From Augochlora pura (taxonomy: Eukaryota; Arthropoda; Insecta; Hymenoptera; Halictidae), in assembly GCF_028453695.1 (NCBI RefSeq), contig NC_135773.1, positions 12,772,001 through 12,836,000 of the forward strand: a stretch of 64,000 nt of DNA. Reading direction: 5' to 3'. How positions within the stretch are numbered: position 1 is the first letter of the stretch; each line of letters begins with the position of its first letter. Below, one piece after another: positions 21,780-35,041 of this stretch. Under the pieces are notes generated by a model that worked only from the letters and a program-made list of their open reading frames with translations, made no database searches and was not told the DNA's origin. Both the position numbers and the translations under genes were made by a program.

Positions 21780-24104
21780 GTGACACAATACTGATACCTT
21801 AGAGAATTAAGAGTTTCTCCACCAACGAGGCCGAGCCTGCCGAACAACGGCGCCGGTTCTCTGCCGTGTAAAATGTGATCTACACATATACACACACGCT
21901 TTTGACACACGGAAATACGGTCTGGATCCTTCCGCGCGGCCGCGGAACGACACCGTTTGCCGTTCGCCTTTCACGTCTGTCGATTATTTGACTTTTAGAT
22001 CAGAAAGGATGCGAAAAGAGAAGCAGAGAGAAGGATTAAAGAGCTTTTAATTCTTTTCATTTAGTTTCTTTCTTTGCTAGAGTCTGGAATATCTTTAGAA
22101 CGCGAATTCTACATTGTTCGTGGTTGCAGAAATAAATCTTAACTTAGATATTTTTATTTTAAAGGTAGTTTTAACTATTCTTGCTGGAATTCTTTTGTAA
22201 AGAAAAATTAATGCAACGACATTGACAAATGCTATTCTCTTTTTGAAGATAATATACATATTATATATTTTTGTATATATTATATATAATTGATTTTTAT
22301 GTGTTTTAAATGACAACTCCACACGTCATCAAATATTGTACTTGCAAGTCATAAGTAGATCAGAGATTTTATACATTTATGATTAAAATAAACGGGTCGC
22401 ATACGAAATATTAAATCAGAAGAATTTAGGGATACTGTCACTGTCAACTCATACAATTTCTGTTATTTGCAAAAAGATCTACAATCTATAAAACAATATG
22501 CAAAATAATATTTAGTTGAAACACGCGGCACAATCGCCACCATTTTATTAAACGCGCGATCATCGACGACATTCGTGAAACGCCTACGGCAACCGGAAGT
22601 CCAATTGTCCCGGCCGTCGAAGGAGCAACGTTTCTTTTATTTTCAATAAGGCACAAATTCACATTTCGAAAGATATACCATATCTTTCGGCGCACGAATT
22701 TTCGATCGGATCAGACGCAAACTGTTTCTGTTGCGCTATAGACCGTACCGACTATAATATACATATATCGCGTTAGCCGTCGAGCTCGTGTACTCTGCAT
22801 TCGAACGAACGAACATCGAAGTTTGCACCGACTGTCCTTCGCCGATACAATTTGCAGGGCGAACTTTAGCTATCGATGAGGCGTTTGCCTTTTGCGACAT
22901 CGATCTAATTTTTCTGCCGACATCAATCAGTTTCTAACTATTTTTTACTATACAGAGATTATTATCTACGATTTATTTATAAAATTTCGCGTTGGTAAGT
23001 CGTAACTTTCTTTCGATGGTTATCAGTTGATTTGTAAGGAAGACATGAAAATAGTCGCAGAAATAGCACAGTCAAGATAAGAAGATTGAGTTATATTTAT
23101 TTATGACTTTATAGAAATGATTATTAAAGAAGACTGATGTTTTATAACCACAGTGCTCTATCAATTAATTGTTAAATGGTTAAGAAAGACTGCAGTGCTT
23201 TTTTTATACTGCACTTTTTAGACTGCAATCACTTGTTCAAACACGCCGAACGTTTTGTTCAGCCATCCCGTATTTATTTACGTGAAAATTACGTCATACA
23301 GGCAAATGGCTTGAAATGACAGAGTGAAATATCGTGGGAGCGGCGGCTTCAAAAATATCGATCTATTCATTGAAACGAACGAAAACGATTCTCCATTGAC
23401 TATCGCCAGCTTTTGCATTTTCAGAGAAAGCAAAGAGAAGGGATCGTTCCACGAATATATATATATATATTTGCGTACATAGCGCACCGTCGAGTGAAAT
23501 CCATTATCAGGTTGCAAAACAATCGGCCGAAAAATAAAATGGCCGCCGGAAGTCGCGCGAACCCCGCGCCGAGTAGTCCGATTGTCGATTTTTGCGTTAT
23601 AAAAGAATCGGTTGCGCGGCGTCGACCCGCCCTCCCCAAAAATTGCTTTGTTTTCGCAAGCTCCGGGCGATGACAAAAACTAGATTGCGGGGAAATTATT
23701 GAAGCACCGAAAAGCAATCGCGACGGAACGCGCCGAGCAAAACGAAACTTAGGAAATCATTTCGCCGATCGGATTTAACAAGCGACTCGACAGCGATCCG
23801 ATACCCGGCCCGAGGAAAAAACAATTTACGAACGAATTTATGTTGCAATGGTCATTTCTGATGCATTCCCGGGACGAGAGGGCGTCGCACTTGTAAATCG
23901 ATGTGATTTTTATTCGTTCGATATTACAGCTACGCTTTCACGCCAAATTACACGGTACAACCTATATAAGCATAGGAAAACGAAATAAAATTTGACAAAT
24001 TTCATTTCCATTTTGCCAACGAATTTTTAAACGAATTTTAGCTCATATCAAAATTTCTCTGCAATTGTTAACCTTAATTAAATTTTACAATTATTAAAAC
24101 AAGG

Positions 24105-24265
24105 CCTTACAATTTTAAAAATATATTATAACCATTCTATTCTAATATAACTCATGCAGAAATATTCAATTGGCATTGCTTTCAATTTTTAACCAATTAA
24201 ATAAATCTTGAATAAGTTTTATCCTAGTTAAAGCTAGTACATATTTTTTAATTTATAATTCGTTA
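24105..24265. repeat. Dispersed repeat, copy A
   Basis: From CCTTACAATTTTAAAA onward this segment is colinear with 30364-30525. Shared landmarks are ACCATTC(T/C)ATTCTAAT, TTCA(A/T)TTTTTAACCAATTA or a close variant, GAATAA(G/A)TTTTAT(C/T)CTAGT and AAGCT(A/G)GTAC. It is probably a remnant of a mobile element; no ends or coding sequence are visible. Confidence 0.6.
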
Positions 24266-25689
24266 AACATTGTGAAAAATAATAATGGTACTTCCGCAGC
24301 CCAACTTTTGGGTGACGAAATAATGCGTCGAGTGTAAGGGTTGATCGTACACCCCGTCTGTGATAGTATCATCGCGCGAAAAAATAAACTCGATGGAAAT
24401 TCGTGAGAAACACGAGGATCGCCGCTGTTTGCTTTGAAATAAAAATGGCCACGTACGCCGGTGATCGTTAATAAAAACTGCAGAGCTCTCCCGTTGCGCA
24501 GACATTCGATCATCCGTACCTGATCCGGTATCCGACGTCATTACTGTCTATTTTCCTCTGTGCGGAAGAAGTTACCCGAACAAGAAATCCACCAAAACAT
24601 CGAACGCCTGTGTCGCTTGTATCGTTTTATTGGAAAACGGATAGCTTCTGTGACACGTGACCCCGAGGATATGTAAAAAAAAAAAGGAGAGAGGATTCGA
24701 AGCGACTTTATACTGCGATCGAAAATGAAAAGGGCGGACTAATGCAAAACGACAGCAACGTATTTCAATACGCGTATTGCAATTTATTGTGGTTGACGTG
24801 CAACGGAGAACGAAATTAGAACAACGTTTTTAAATTGATATAATTTTTTTTAAACTGGTCTAAATGAATTATATTTTTTTATAAATGTTAGAGAGACTAC
24901 TTCAATCTACAATGATTGAAATTTCTTTAAATTTTGCTATTATTTGAAATGAAAAAAGATATAAAAAGACTGTCATTTTTTCACTTTTTTTATCTGAGCC
25001 TATATAATGAAAATTTAAAAAATACATGTTTTCGCTGACTTGTACGCATGTTGAAGATTTCATTAAAATCGGTTGACGCATAGTCGAGCTACAGCCACTG
25101 AAACGTGTAAAAATTAACTGTTTGAAAAATGTGATACCATTTTAAAACTAAATTTTACTTTGTACTGCATAGACGCGTGTAATATACAAATAACGAATAA
25201 TAACGCTGAAATTTGTAATATTATTTAGAATATCTGGTATGACGATAACTTCCACGTGAAATATTCACGTTTATTATTTTAATAGTAATATGATTTTTTC
25301 AACATACATTCAGCTTTTTAATACGAAAATTATGTTTCAATTATTGAGACGTATAAAGATCGGCTGATCAGAGAAACAAGATAATTTTAACTAAAACCAG
25401 TGTACAACGCTATTAAAATTAGAATTTATACTGCTAATATCATGAAACATTTTGATTACAAAATACTATTATCTCCGCGGGTTTATTACATACGATTTTA
25501 AAGCTCGCAATCTAATCTTTCAGATCCAATCTACGCTTTCTTAATTAGATCTCTAATTTTAGATAGGAATTAAATAGTTGGACGTAATTGCGTTTGGACA
25601 AAATACGCTAAACGGACATAACATTCGTCAAGCTTCAGAGAAATTCAAGGAAGATAATCTCGTGAATGAAGAACAGCGTCAGTCTTTAC

Positions 25690-26020
25690 ATGAAAGCTTG
25701 ACATAAACATTTGACATAAAAACTTTACATGAAAACTTGACATAGAAATTTTACATAAAAAACTTGACATAAAAACTTGGTATAAACATTTGACATAAAA
25801 ACTTTACATGAAAACTTGTCATAGAAATTTGACATAAAAAACTTGACATAAAAACTTGGTATAAAAACTTGACATAAAAATTTGGTATAAAAACTTGACA
25901 TAAAAACTTGACATAAAAACTTTAGATAAAAACTTGGTATAAAAACTTGGTATAAAAACTTGACATAAAAACTTGGTATAAAAACTTGGCATAAAAACTA
26001 GGCATAAAAGCTTTAAATAA
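25690..26020. repeat. Minisatellite of about 13-14 bp, ACATAAAAACTTG-type
   Basis: About 24 units of (G)ACATAAAAACTTG / GTATAAAAACTTG in a row. There is also a higher-order period: a block of about 83 bp starting near 25726 is repeated near 25809. On the minus strand it reads as a Phe/Tyr/Lys-rich repeat peptide, which I consider artefactual. Confidence 0.95.
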
Positions 26021-26340
26021 AATGTTCGCACGAAACTCATTTCGAAGAAAAGTTACATTAACGACGTGACAATTTATACGTAAACGGGTTAGAAAAGCAA
26101 TGGTTCAACTGCAGCATCGCCTGACGTCGAAGAACGGATGATTTCCAACAGAACAAACGGTCGGATGCTGAGTTCGCAGTTTCCTTTTGCCTGCACACAA
26201 GGTTCCATTGAGCCGAAAATCGCGAAACGAAAGAGCTTTCAACAACTCGACGTACGAAGCGAAGAGCCGCCGAGCTCTCGGCCGAATTGGGTAGACACGT
26301 CGATGACCGGTCTCGATTATGCACAATCGAGCACGATCAA

Positions 26341-26362
26341 GGGAGAGAGAGAGAGAGAGAGT
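26341..26362. repeat. (GA)n microsatellite
   Basis: A short GA run in a GC-richer intronic segment. Confidence 0.9.
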
Positions 26363-26911
26363 CGTAAACGAACGCTCGAGAGTTTTAGCGGAACTACATC
26401 CGAATGCTACGGCGAAACGTACGGGCAGAGAGACTCGTTTCAAGACCGTTGCGAGAAGCGAATCTCCGTGAAACAATCCTGGAATTTTTAGCTCTTTGAA
26501 AAAGAAGAGCTTTTAGATGAATTTGTTTAGATATATTGTTGTTTTTATTATAGGAAATTTGTGTATATTTTATGTCTCTATTATTGTCAGATTTTGGGTC
26601 CATAAATTGTAATAGATTTTTACTCAGAATTTTTATTCATCTTTTTGATAATTCCGTGCTTTTTATGTCAATATTTCAGACAAAAGATCAAGACAGAAAA
26701 TCAAGATAACAAAAGAACAAATATTAAAACAGTTGTCCACGTTCTCTTTTTGATGGAATTTTTGTTTAAACCAGACAATGAGTGAGTTCACATCAAGATA
26801 ATCGGAAATGAATCATCTTGTGTAGTAGACTAACAGGATGATTAAAAAATAAATAAATCTTGAACTTTGGAAAAATGCTCGTTCTAAAATCATAAATCTT
26901 AACCAATTAAT

Positions 26912-26925
26912 TTAACCCTAGAACG
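26912..26925 (+). mobile_element. Solo end of a TTAA-CCCTAGAACG element
   Basis: TTAACCCTAGAACG matches the left end of the TTAA-flanked element at 58639-58851. No matching right end was found downstream, so this is a truncated copy or a chance 14-bp match. Confidence 0.3.
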
Positions 26926-27833
26926 CTTAAGGTATTAAAAGGTTTAAAGTCTGTACTATAAATATTATTTCTTCTGATGAAGGTATATCTATTTCTACAA
27001 TACCATTAAATGCTACATTCCGGTACCTATTAATGCAAAAATAATATATCAAAAATTTATAATATCAAAATTCTGTGAACGTGTTCTGATCCTGTCTTAA
27101 ACATGCAATGGCTCAACGATCAGTTTAAAATGCAAGAACAATGCAGAACCGTTTCGTAGATAATAAATCGAAAGGAACAAATCCAAAGGATTCCACCTTT
27201 TTCGAGTTTGATTTTCGGCCAGGATTTCGGGGGAATATACAGCGACACACACCGTGGCGCCGTCCGCCCCGAAACGATCGATAGTTCAACGTACAGGGAA
27301 GTGCAGCCGGTGCTGCAGCGCACACGTGCAATCCTTGCGGCCGGTTCACCTGTGTTGCACATCCGTGTCTGCGGAGCCGGCTTCGCCTTGCCCTGCCGGC
27401 TCCGGTCGGCTTCGCCGCCGTCACCGCCCTCCTCGTTCTTTCGTCTTTCGATTCCGCGAAATCTACGAACACGAATTCGCACTCTGTCCCCCGCTGCCTA
27501 ATTGGCCGTTTCTCCTCGCAAAGGAATCGATTCCGACCTCGCTACGCGCGATCCGCCATGCGGTCTGATTAACACGTTTTCCTGTATCGCCTGCATGCCG
27601 AGCGCACCGCGTTTATTGCCAGCCACCGGGTCTCGTTTGTTTCCAGTCTGCCTGGATAAGGATAAGTAAGCTCGACGTTTATCCCACACAGGCGGGGTTC
27701 ATACTTAAAAATACTAAATGTTGTATGGAGCGTTTTCGTTAATAGTTGAACACGTGTCTAGATGAATAGATTGTTTTGTAACGATGACGTGATTAGCTAT
27801 AGGTAAACCTTGAAAGATTTATATTATAATTAG

Positions 27834-28066
27834 GCTGCTATGATATATAATATAGACCATTATATATTATATTATATTATACTATATTATATCTCTATAT
27901 TATGTTATTCTATATTATATCACTATACATATAATAGTCTATAATAATAGTATAAAGTATATTATAATAATATAATATATATAATAATAGTATAATAATA
28001 GTATAAAGTATAATAAATAGTATAATAGACTATATATAATATAATAATACATATAATATAAAATAA
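27834..28066. repeat. TA/ATA-rich low-complexity tract
   Basis: About 230 bp made almost only of TATAT, TATTATA and ATAATAGTATAA motifs. Confidence 0.9.
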
Positions 28067-30363
28067 TTAACTCTAAATTGACATAATGAGAAAATCAACA
28101 ACATTTATCATCGATATATCTTATCAAATTACAAAACGAAACACCTAATTTGATACTGTTTCTTGCAATAGACGCAACAGATTTTTATTTCTCATAAAGG
28201 CTCACAGTCTAATTATAATGTACAATGTCCAGCTGTAAAAGAAAAATTGGAGCAGGTCAGCCGACGCATGCAAATTGAAATAAATAATACGTTTGCTAAT
28301 GAAATCTTAGTCGAAGTTGCAAGTACCATATTGTGGTAAATCCCCGGGAGAATGATATTAATGATTAACCAGCCCCTAGAGTTACGACCGCATCCTAGTC
28401 GGCATATCGAAGTTGTAAGAGAACGGAAATAGCGTCCGTAACTTACAATTAGACTTGCACTAACTGCGTGCATTAAACGGCGGAAGCAGCGAAACTCCAA
28501 ACATATTGTTAATCCTGTTAAATGATGTTTTAATTAATTACAAAGTTTTTGGATCGCTGAATTGACCAAATAACAGTTGACATATTATTTATTGCAAAAT
28601 GTAGCACTAGAAATACCGAATGTATTATTACTATCATTACTTGCCTTGTTGTACTATTGTCTTTAAAATTGTAATAATTAGAACCTTTTTGGTTGCAATA
28701 ATGTCTTAATGGGAAAAGAAACTTTATATTTATTGCAAGATTAATCATTAAATATTGGTGACAAGAGAATAGAATTTTATACAAACTTAAAGGAATAAAA
28801 CAATATTCAGAATTTATTATAGGAAATCTTCGTCACGAGTCCACCTCGTTAAAATATGACAAAAGGTTAATACAGTTTAATTTTCCGTAAATATGACTTT
28901 ACGTTTTCAATAATCGCAAAACATGGAACCCGAAGTGGGTCATGTTAGCTCATCTGAAGCTTCTAGTGTCAATCATTTCTGCAAATAGAGTGCGGACCTC
29001 TATGCATCCGTGGCTTCTGCTCTTTGAGATCATCGTGGACACGTGCTATAATCAAAGTTAATTGCATGTTTAATACGTTAACTTGAAGAAAATACAAATA
29101 CCTGACAAAAAAGAAAAAAGTAAAGAATTTCGAAAAATACAATTTAATAATCTTCTCCGTGTAACAAAAGGTTGCGAAAAAATTAACAGAGTCGTTAGGA
29201 TAAAAATTGCAGTGAGAAATAACTGGAAAGCTATGCAATTTCTCGATGAGCTACAAATAAAAATGGAAGATAATTGTAAAAGTAAATACAATGAATACAA
29301 ATATTACTATAAAAGTAACGTGGAAGAGAGACTCGAATTTTGCGCGTGAATAAAATGCTTGACAGCGAACTGCGTACAAGATGGAACATATGTAACAATA
29401 TATTAGCATAGCGAGTGCTCAAAAGAATTTCCATCAAACCGAAACGTATAAAGCGACAGCATAGAGAGCGTAAATTCGCAAGAAGTTCCGTAGTCCCGAA
29501 TTCCGCTGTTTACAAATTCAATGGCTCTCGCCGGGAACACGACACACTTATCGCGCGCTCGTTCGAATATCTCGGAGGCGGCTCTCGCCGAAGTGATTCA
29601 ATAGCAAAAGAGGCAAATGGAAGAATATCTGCAAGGGAACGAGCTGCGAAGAATCTCAGGGGGGGAGGGCTCCCAAAAAACCCTGGAGCAGCTGCCCGAG
29701 CAGCCGGGCACCAACTGATGTCTCCGCACGGTAGAACAAAATGCCGGGAAATTCTGGAAAGATTCGATTTCGACGCGGCGGTCCCGCGGGAATTCGTGAC
29801 GAACGAAATCCGCAAGAGTGGCCCGGCCTCGCCCGACTTCGCTATAACGCGCGAATTTACACTCGGAGACATGCACGTCAACGGGAAACGTTCCTCGCGA
29901 CGACGCGGCCCGAAAGGATTGCCTCGATTTGCCGGCTGATAGAAGACGTAAAGACGAAATTGGACATTTTTTGAAAGGAGTCGATAATGACTATAGTTAT
30001 GATTGATTATTGAACGGAATTAATTAGTCGACGGTGTGCCGCGATTTTAAAGTATCTAGGGGATTGTCCTAGAAATATATGTTAATATTTGAGATGCTGA
30101 ATCTATGCAATGGAATAAGTAAAAAATATGATATGAACAGGTTTTTTTCATATTTTATAACTTCAAACTTTTATTTAAATTTTAAATGTAATTTTTATAT
30201 AGTATCGTTAGTATTATTTAAATTTGTATAAATTCTGAGACTTATTTGTGAATAATACCTTATAAATGACTTTACAGTAATCATTTAAATACATTTACCA
30301 ATTTATTTCACTAAAACTGATTGAATTAAAATTTCTCTCATATTTTAGAATTATTTGAAAAAT

Positions 30364-30525
30364 CCTTACAATTTTAAAAAGTTTGCTACAACCATTCCAT
30401 TCTAATTAAATTCTCTGTTCAGTATTGCATTGACATTGTTCTTCATTTTTCAACCAATTATAGAAACTCTGAATAAATTTTATTCTAGTACAAGCTGGTA
30501 CGTATTTCCTAACCTATAAGTCGTA
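30364..30525. repeat. Dispersed repeat, copy B
   Basis: The partner of 24105-24265 in the same orientation, roughly three quarters identical by eye, in the same intron. Confidence 0.6.
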
Positions 30526-33022
30526 CTAATTATTTGGAAATTGTCTGCTCCTCAAATATTCTCCATGAGAATCTATTTCATCAAATGTCCATTACAATAC
30601 TTAACTAAATTTTAGTTTAAATTATACATTACAACGCACGTTATTTATATCAGTAATTTATGTTATAATTACATCACAGACTGGATGCATTTATACTTAA
30701 ATGAATTAAAATTTAACGCATTTAGGTATGGATGATCGTAAACGAGAAAATCCAGAAATACGAAGCTCGAAAGTCTGACCCAATCTATTATTAAACGCAT
30801 TGAAAATAGCTTCATACCTTATTCCGCTCCGTATAAATAAATGATGTGGATACGTCGAAACCTAAACGTGTATTTCAGTAATGCAAAACTAGCGACCCTT
30901 GACGAATTTAATTAAAGTTCACGGAGGAGTTTGCGAGACAAGTAATTGGAAACTCTACTTTTTTATTGCTGATTGGCGCAAACCTGAGAAACAAGCTCGA
31001 GAAAACTTAGAAAAGTTGCGGAACAAGTATTTTCAATTACCGGAAGCTCTAACTTATACCCATGAAAAGAAATACATATAATATGTATATACATAATTAG
31101 ACCGCGGATATCTTTGCATTTGCGGCATACAGAAGGCGCCTATATTCGCCAAGAAGAATAATAAAATTCTTATTTTATTCAGTCTTCGGAGAAGAAAGAA
31201 CTTTTCCGCTTACAGGGCGTTTTATAAAGCAGCCGGCGAAAATATGAATTTGCATAAAGACTCGCGGTCTAAAAATAACAGAAGAACTGCTGAGACTGTT
31301 GAACAAAACGATGGCGGAACAAAGCTGTGCGCGAATTGAGAACGCGGCTGGAGGAAATATTTCACGGGCATCGATTTGGCTATAGTTCGTGCTCTCTAAT
31401 TCGATTTGGCGTCGATACGTACGAGCAAAAACCGAGCGAAGAACGGAAGCTTGAACGTATTCAACGGCCGGAATCCACATTGTTGCTAATTCGATTTCGC
31501 GTTAGACTGTACATTCGAGGATGCGCGGAGCCTGGTTACCTTGATGTTTGCTCCTCTGCGAATTTTCCGGGACGCGATCGTGCAAGAGAAATGGGACGAA
31601 AGCGAATGGAGACGCCGGTTGCAACCGGGGAACTGCAGATAAATAAAAATGAGAGACAGAAACGGGGCGAGGATAAACACAGATGCGAACGCGCGAGTTA
31701 CGATAAGCGGCGGTCCTTTGAGCGCGGCTGAACGGCCGCCGGGAAAAGCCTTAGACCGAACGCGCACGCAGAACGTTCGGTGCGCGACGTAAGGCTAAAT
31801 TCGCAAACAAGCTTTGATGTTCCGCGAGTCGGCCTGCAACAATTTTTTTCCACGCTTAAAATCGTTCGCCCGCGCGCGGATCTATCCGCAGCGCGTAACA
31901 GCCGCAATGCAACGAAACGCTTCGCGAAAAGTGGGCCTTGCCGGCTGTAAAACGAACAAGCCGCGTGGAGTGTTCGTGAATGAACTGTTTCCAGGTCTCG
32001 CGGAACGCGCTAATTTTCAATGCGAGCGGGGGAAGGGGGTTCGTTTCTGTTGCAAACGGCGGTGTATTCGTTTACGGAAGATAACGTGACCGAAAACTGA
32101 AAACCCATACAATTTGGTGTTGCATAGTCGGAATTTTGTATTTTGGACGAAGTGAAAGCAAATTGATTTTTAATTATGTCAGAATTAGCGTTAAAATTGG
32201 GTTTATTATATTTTTATATTTTTATGTGGAAAACGGTAATTTTCGAATTTTACTGCTTTTAGCAGAAAGTAAAATATCGAACGTCTGGCATTGTGTAACC
32301 ATTTTATATACAGTCCTTGCAGAAAATATTTTTATAAACAGAAATGTTAAATATAAGTAATATACAAGTATATATAATATAATTTACATATTATTAAATA
32401 AGTTAAGTAAGAATTCGATTGTTCTAAACGTCGAGCGAAAATGTTCTATCAGTGGCTGTACTGCCATTTTCATTTTTATTTCGAATTAGCAAAAAACACA
32501 GGACTATCGATATTTTCCGAACGGTATCCGTTTGATATATCTATAATACTATTTTTGATACGCGTGCGGATAACTCGTGCAAAAAAGCATGTTCACTATT
32601 TCGGCCGAATTTTATCTGGCGGTGGCAGAAATTGTTTCGAAATTAAACGGGGCATGAATATGGGAATACGATAAATTGATACAGCTTCGTGAAATGTAAT
32701 ATCGCCCGCAACGCGACGTTAAAATATTAGAACCGTGGACGCTAGAGACGAACTATTGTTTAACCTCGGTTTTTATGCGTTACACCTGAAAAACATTAAC
32801 GAATGTGCTGACTTGCCGTTGAGAGAATGGAACGGGAACGCGACGAAAGTTTTAAATCGTGTCTGTCGAATATGCAATCTATATCGATCGACAGGAAATA
32901 TTACTTTGCTGTTATAAATACTGAATTGTTAAAGTGAACATACACGGGCGATGAATGCAACGGTGTTCCAATTTTTTTTCCTTGCCGGTTGGTCATAGAT
33001 TCTTCTTTACGAAGTTATAAGA

Positions 33023-33101
33023 AAAATATGATACGATCGTTTCTTTTTAATGAGAAATATGATACGATGGTTTTTTTTTAATGAAAAGTATGATACAATA
33101 G
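33023..33101. repeat. 31-bp tandem repeat, about 2.5 copies
   Basis: Units begin AAATATGATACGAT(C/G)G and contain TTTTTTTAATGA. The last unit is partial (AAGTATGATACAATAG). Confidence 0.85.
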
Positions 33102-34910
33102 ATTATATCAGTTGGGAAGTATCGTTGATATTTAGTGTGACACAAATCTTTCGTCGACTCTCTTTCGTTCTGCTCGGTGTTCTATTATTTTTTAATATAT
33201 ATTACATTGTTACTATAGTAAGCAGGGAAATTAATTGATAAACAGCATAATTTCTACATATTAGTTTCTACCTTTTTACATAATCATAAATCATTAGCAT
33301 TATAAAATCTAAAAATACTACTCCAGAAAAATGTTACACAAACAAGAATCATCCTCCAGCAGTGTGACAATAATCTACTAAATATTAACGTTATTAATCT
33401 TTCTCGAAAAGAAGTAAACTATAATTCTTGTCATCGATTTCTATAATTGAAATATAATAATTCCACAAATTGTCTACTACAGAAGCGATTAAAGATAAAG
33501 AAACAATCATCGTAGTTGCAAAAGAGATCGAAATGCGAGAAAAATCCTGTGGCTGGAAAATTATCACCACCAAATCTTAATGATTTTCGAGTTGATTTTA
33601 ATAGCTCGAGTTCCGAAACAAATCGGAGGGCTGAGAGTTAATCTCGCGAAGCAAAGAAATTGCCAGGAAGCTGTGATTAAACGAACGAGAAATACTTATC
33701 AGGTTTAGCGTGTAAAATTGAAAGAATCATGGTCCGTCGAATGGCAGAGAAGAGGGGCGGTTCCGGAGATTTCTAAAAGGGCCGTGCCGCCGCAAAGGAG
33801 GAACGGGTGGCTCCGTTGAAAAGTAAGCTGAAAAATCGGTCGCGGGCCGGAACGTAACGAATTAAGCAGATGAACTCGCACGAAAAAGTTTTCGCATCGG
33901 AAAAAAAGCGAGGGATGCCGGGGTCTTCCCCGGGGTTTTCGAGCCGATTGAAAGCAGAAGCATCGCGGCCGCACTGGTTGGTTAGGAGAGGGAGAGAAAT
34001 GCGAGGGAAGACGGCCGCGGGACGAGGATAAGTAAATAGGCCAGGAAGGAAAAAAGAAGCGACCGGAAAGGGAGCGTTTCGCATTAGGCGGCTCTTCTCC
34101 TTGTTTCTAAGTTTCCCAGCACGCTTCCGGTCTATTCAGTGGGTTCCGCGCGCGCACGGGGAGCACCGGGAGCACGGCGAGAGTAAACTTAAATAAAAAG
34201 GGAGCGGGACAAAAACGAACGGCTCTCGAGAACACGGAAGTCCGATAAGAACGGGCGGAACTTGTGTATCCGTGGAACTTCGGCCGAACGTTTTCGCGAA
34301 GTAAACGAAGATATGTACTCGATATCTTGTACCGTATCGGTGCGGTGGGTATACAAAGTTTCTAGCTAATTAAAGGATCATAGATATCGCTTTTTAGTAT
34401 TTATTCCGGTTTGTGTTACGATAATGATTCTACTTCGTATTAGCTTTGTAATAAACTTAATTTGATTAAAACATCTTTCAATAGATCATTCTACATCTAG
34501 ACATTCTTCGAGACTGTTTTTAAAATTGCTTGAGATATTTGAGGCGATTAATTAAATTTTATATAATTTTTTATATAAAAAGGAGCTTTGGAGTGTCTGC
34601 AAGAATACAGAAACACTGTAAATGATTTAATACTTCATATTTGTATGTTGTTATTTTTAATTAATTCGTATTATTCAGAAAGAACTATGTTTTTAGTTAA
34701 TTTTCTTACCAGTGAAGTCAATAATTTTTATTTTATATAAATATTCACAGTCTAAGTATCAGAAAGTCTAAAATCACTTTAATACACGTCAATTTCACGA
34801 TTATTACTTGAAACTTGTGAAAAGAATTTGAAAATAAAATATACAGCAAAATATTTAATGGAAGAAATAAAATTTAACGCCAGCTGTTAAAAACGTATAA
34901 CGCATTTATT

Positions 34911-35041
34911 GTATAGTTCTCGCGCGACAAGAAGGCACCTTTGTGCTTGCGTTCCCCCTCTCAATAACTTCTTCACTGCCCGAGCTGATAAGAGGGGGAA
35001 AGTAGGCAGAAAGGTGCATTCTTGTCGTGCGAAGACTATAC
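34911..35041. repeat. Long hairpin (inverted repeat with arms of about 57 bp)
   Basis: The left arm 34911-34967 (GTATAGTTCTCGCGCGACAA...) and the right arm 34984-35041 (...TTGTCGTGCGAAGACTATAC) are reverse complements over about 57 bp with roughly ten to twelve mismatches. The loop is about 16 nt. The shape fits a fold-back MITE or an hpRNA/miRNA-type precursor. I see no clear target-site duplication. Both strands show small open frames, as expected of a palindrome. Confidence 0.85.

Noticed and set aside
25819..26040. Phe/Tyr-rich repeat peptide on the minus strand
   Set aside because: It is the translation of the 13-14-bp minisatellite.
29083..29349. 88-aa Lys-rich plus-strand frame in the large intron
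   Set aside because: Composition is explained by AT-rich sequence; no motif, and a long minus-strand frame overlaps it.
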